Source of the DNA: an uncultured Clostridia bacterium | Lineage (GTDB): Bacteria; Bacillota; Clostridia; Oscillospirales; Ruminococcaceae | Reading direction: 5' to 3' | DNA length: 15,360 nucleotides | Assembly: GCA_947630315.1 (NCBI GenBank) | Contig: CANRHA010000014.1 | Location: 1-15,360 of the forward strand | In this document: piece by piece, positions 14,102-15,360 of the stretch | Position numbering within the stretch: position 1 is the first letter of the stretch | Layout of the letters: every line of letters starts with the position of its first letter | Made by a program: the position numbers and the translations under genes | The notes under the pieces: model-generated | Told to the model about the DNA's origin: nothing | What the model saw: only the letters and a program-made list of their open reading frames with translations | Database searches by the model: none

Positions 14102-14509
14102 ATGAAGGAGCTTACCATTACCGCGACTATAGAAAACATTCCTGCGGTCACGGAATTTGTTGACGCCGAGCTTGAAGCCTGCGGCTGCCCCATTAAGGCG
14201 CAGATGCAGATCGATATAGCTATAGACGAACTTTTCGGCAATATTGCAAGATACGCATACAACCCCGAGGTAGGCCCCGCAACGGTAAGAGTTGAAGTTA
14301 CCGAGCCGCCCCTCGCGGTCGTAATAACCTTCATCGACGGAGGCGTGCCGTATGACCCGCTTAAAAAGAAAGATCCCGATATAACCCTCTCGGCTGACGA
14401 TCGGGAAATAGGCGGGCTGGGCATATTCATGGTGAAAAAGTCGATGGACAGCATAACCTATGAATACAAGGACGGTAAAAACATCCTTGCAATTAAAAAA
14501 AATCTATGA
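14102..14509 (+). CDS. RsbW/SpoIIAB-like anti-sigma serine kinase
   Basis: The 135-residue protein is a single HATPase domain. The N-box is AIDELFGNIARYAY (Glu43, Asn47), the G1 box is FIDGGVPYDP (Asp79, Gly81), and the G2 box is IGGLGIFMVKK (103-113). All key ATP-binding residues are present, so it is probably active. In the family it phosphorylates a STAS antagonist and binds either that or a sigma factor; the STAS protein at 12666 is the likely partner. Start: ATG behind GGAGAG. It lies 33 bases after the adaptor gene and 16 bases before the nucleotidase gene, so it is within the same operon. No sigma factor is seen nearby. Confidence 0.93.
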   Translation: MKELTITATIENIPAVTEFVDAELEACGCPIKAQMQIDIAIDELFGNIARYAYNPEVGPATVRVEVTEPPLAVVITFIDGGVPYDPLKKKDPDITLSADDREIGGLGIFMVKKSMDSITYEYKDGKNILAIKKNL

Positions 14510-14525
14510 AAAGAAGGCAATTATT

Positions 14526-15360
14526 TTGACAAACAAATTATTCAAACTGTTGGCAGTGATTCTCTGCTTTACCCTTGCGCTCAGTCTCTTTGGCTGCGGC
14601 GACACCGGAACTGCAAACGTCACCAACGAGGAGACTGAGACGGCCGCGCCTGCGGCTGACGATCAGGGCGCCGAGCCGGAAGAACCCGAGGCTCGCGAGC
14701 CTGCGACCATAACGGTATATGCGACGAACGACATTCACGGCGTAGTCGCCGAGCTTCCCGACAACGGGGTTATAGGTCTGCCCCAGATAGTGGGGATCGC
14801 GGCTTCCACCTCAAATTCAATACTTGTCGACGCCGGAGACGCAACGCAGGGCCAGAGCTTTGCTACCGTCGACTCTGGTAAGCATGTCATTGAAGTTATG
14901 AACGCGGCGGGCTACGACGCCATGGCCGCGGGAAACCACGAATTTGACTACGGCGCCGAGGCGCTTCTGACAAACGCCGCAAACGCCGAGTTCCCGATAC
15001 TTTCGGCCAACACTTTAAAGGACGGCGAACCGCTTCTTGACTGCCATACGGTAGTTGAGGTCGCGGGATATAAGCTCGGAATAGTCGGACTTACAACTTC
15101 GTCTACCGCTACATCTACCAACCCCTCTAAACTTGAGGGCGTAAGCTTTGAAGACGAAATAGCCACAGCTAAGAGCGAGATCGCCGAGCTTAAGGACAGC
15201 GTTGACGCGATACTGCTCGTTACCCACCTCGGAGACAACCCCGTTGCGGCGCATGTGACATCTCAGACGCTTTTGGAGGGGCTTGACGAGGCGGAGCTTG
15301 CAACCGTGGCCGCCGTCATCGACGGACACAGCCACACCGTTGAGCAGAACGCCTACGAGA
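14526..15360 (+). CDS. 5'-nucleotidase/UshA-family metallophosphoesterase lipoprotein (3' end outside window)
   Basis: Translation probably starts at TTG 14526, 8 bases after AGAAGG; there is no ATG or GTG at a suitable distance. A signal peptide (positive start, hydrophobic LLAVILCFTLALS) ends in LFGC with Cys24, a lipobox. An acidic, low-complexity linker (about 28-58) follows. The metallophosphoesterase domain has its motifs in order: TNDIHG, VDAGDATQG, AGNHEFDYG, VTHLGD and DGHSH, the di-metal ligands of UshA and 2',3'-cyclic phosphodiesterases. It is anchored outside the cell and should hydrolyse nucleotides or related phosphoesters. The reading frame is open to the last base, so the C-terminal substrate domain is cut. 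Its place after the kinase gene suggests operon membership, but its tie to peptide production is unclear. Confidence 0.9.
   Translation, partial: MTNKLFKLLAVILCFTLALSLFGCGDTGTANVTNEETETAAPAADDQGAEPEEPEAREPATITVYATNDIHGVVAELPDNGVIGLPQIVGIAASTSNSILVDAGDATQGQSFATVDSGKHVIEVMNAAGYDAMAAGNHEFDYGAEALLTNAANAEFPILSANTLKDGEPLLDCHTVVEVAGYKLGIVGLTTSSTATSTNPSKLEGVSFEDEIATAKSEIAELKDSVDAILLVTHLGDNPVAAHVTSQTLLEGLDEAELATVAAVIDGHSHTVEQNAYE

Overview
The window looks like chromosomal accessory DNA of a Gram-positive anaerobe of the class Clostridia, probably a gut Oscillospirales/Ruminococcus-like lineage. This is inferred from the gene families, from strong purine-rich ribosome binding sites, from heavy use of ATA (Ile) and AGG/AGA (Arg) codons in moderately GC-rich DNA, and from TATAAT-type extended -10 promoters. 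No taxonomic marker gene is present, so the placement is tentative. No tRNA, rRNA, CRISPR array or insertion sequence is visible.

Layout. (a) 1-1090, + strand: the C-terminal part of a radical SAM/SPASM enzyme, followed by a small Cys-containing peptide with a double-glycine leader. Hairpins at 1063-1090 and 1117-1131 separate it from the next block. (b) 1136-5351, - strand operon: a MATE transporter fused to an RsbW-like ATPase domain, a formyltransferase, and a membrane-bound SpoIIE/PP2C phosphatase. (c) 5352-5605: a divergent promoter region. (d) 5606-6626, + strand: two more Cys-rich double-glycine peptides and a four-helix membrane protein, ending in a strong hairpin at 6643-6671. (e) 6678-8405, - strand: a PAP2 phosphatase followed by a LytTR response regulator. 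(f) 8406-8632: a second divergent promoter region. (g) 8633-12609, + strand: a damaged pair of NHLM-type bacteriocin ABC exporters, the first with a C39 leader peptidase. (h) 12666-15360, + strand: a STAS anti-sigma antagonist, a degenerate HATPase-like protein, a very short HlyD-like adaptor, an RsbW-like anti-sigma kinase, and a 5'-nucleotidase lipoprotein cut by the window edge.

How it fits together. This is a ribosomally made peptide (RiPP) locus. The radical SAM/SPASM enzyme probably modifies Cys-rich precursors, the C39 domain would cut at the double glycine, and the ABC pair plus adaptor would export the product. A complete set of partner-switching parts is interleaved with it: SpoIIE phosphatase, STAS protein, RsbW-like kinase, a MATE-fused kinase-like domain and a degenerate relative. 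No sigma factor is visible, so the output is unknown.

The most notable observation is a shared 12-bp element, consensus GCGCAGACGACA. It occurs four times, once in front of each of the four divergent transcription units, always 22-23 bp upstream of a perfect extended -10 (TGNTATAAT). The start codons of three of the units lie exactly 45 nt after the -10. This defines a local regulon covering transporter, peptides, PAP2/regulator and exporter. The LytTR regulator is the obvious candidate activator, by inference only.

The exporter genes carry three lesions: loss of one CG from a CG run near 10211, fusion of the two transporter genes at 10550/10551 through an apparent deletion of several hundred bases, and one extra C in a C-run at 11383-11388. 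These may be real decay, phase variation or assembly error; the sequence alone cannot decide.
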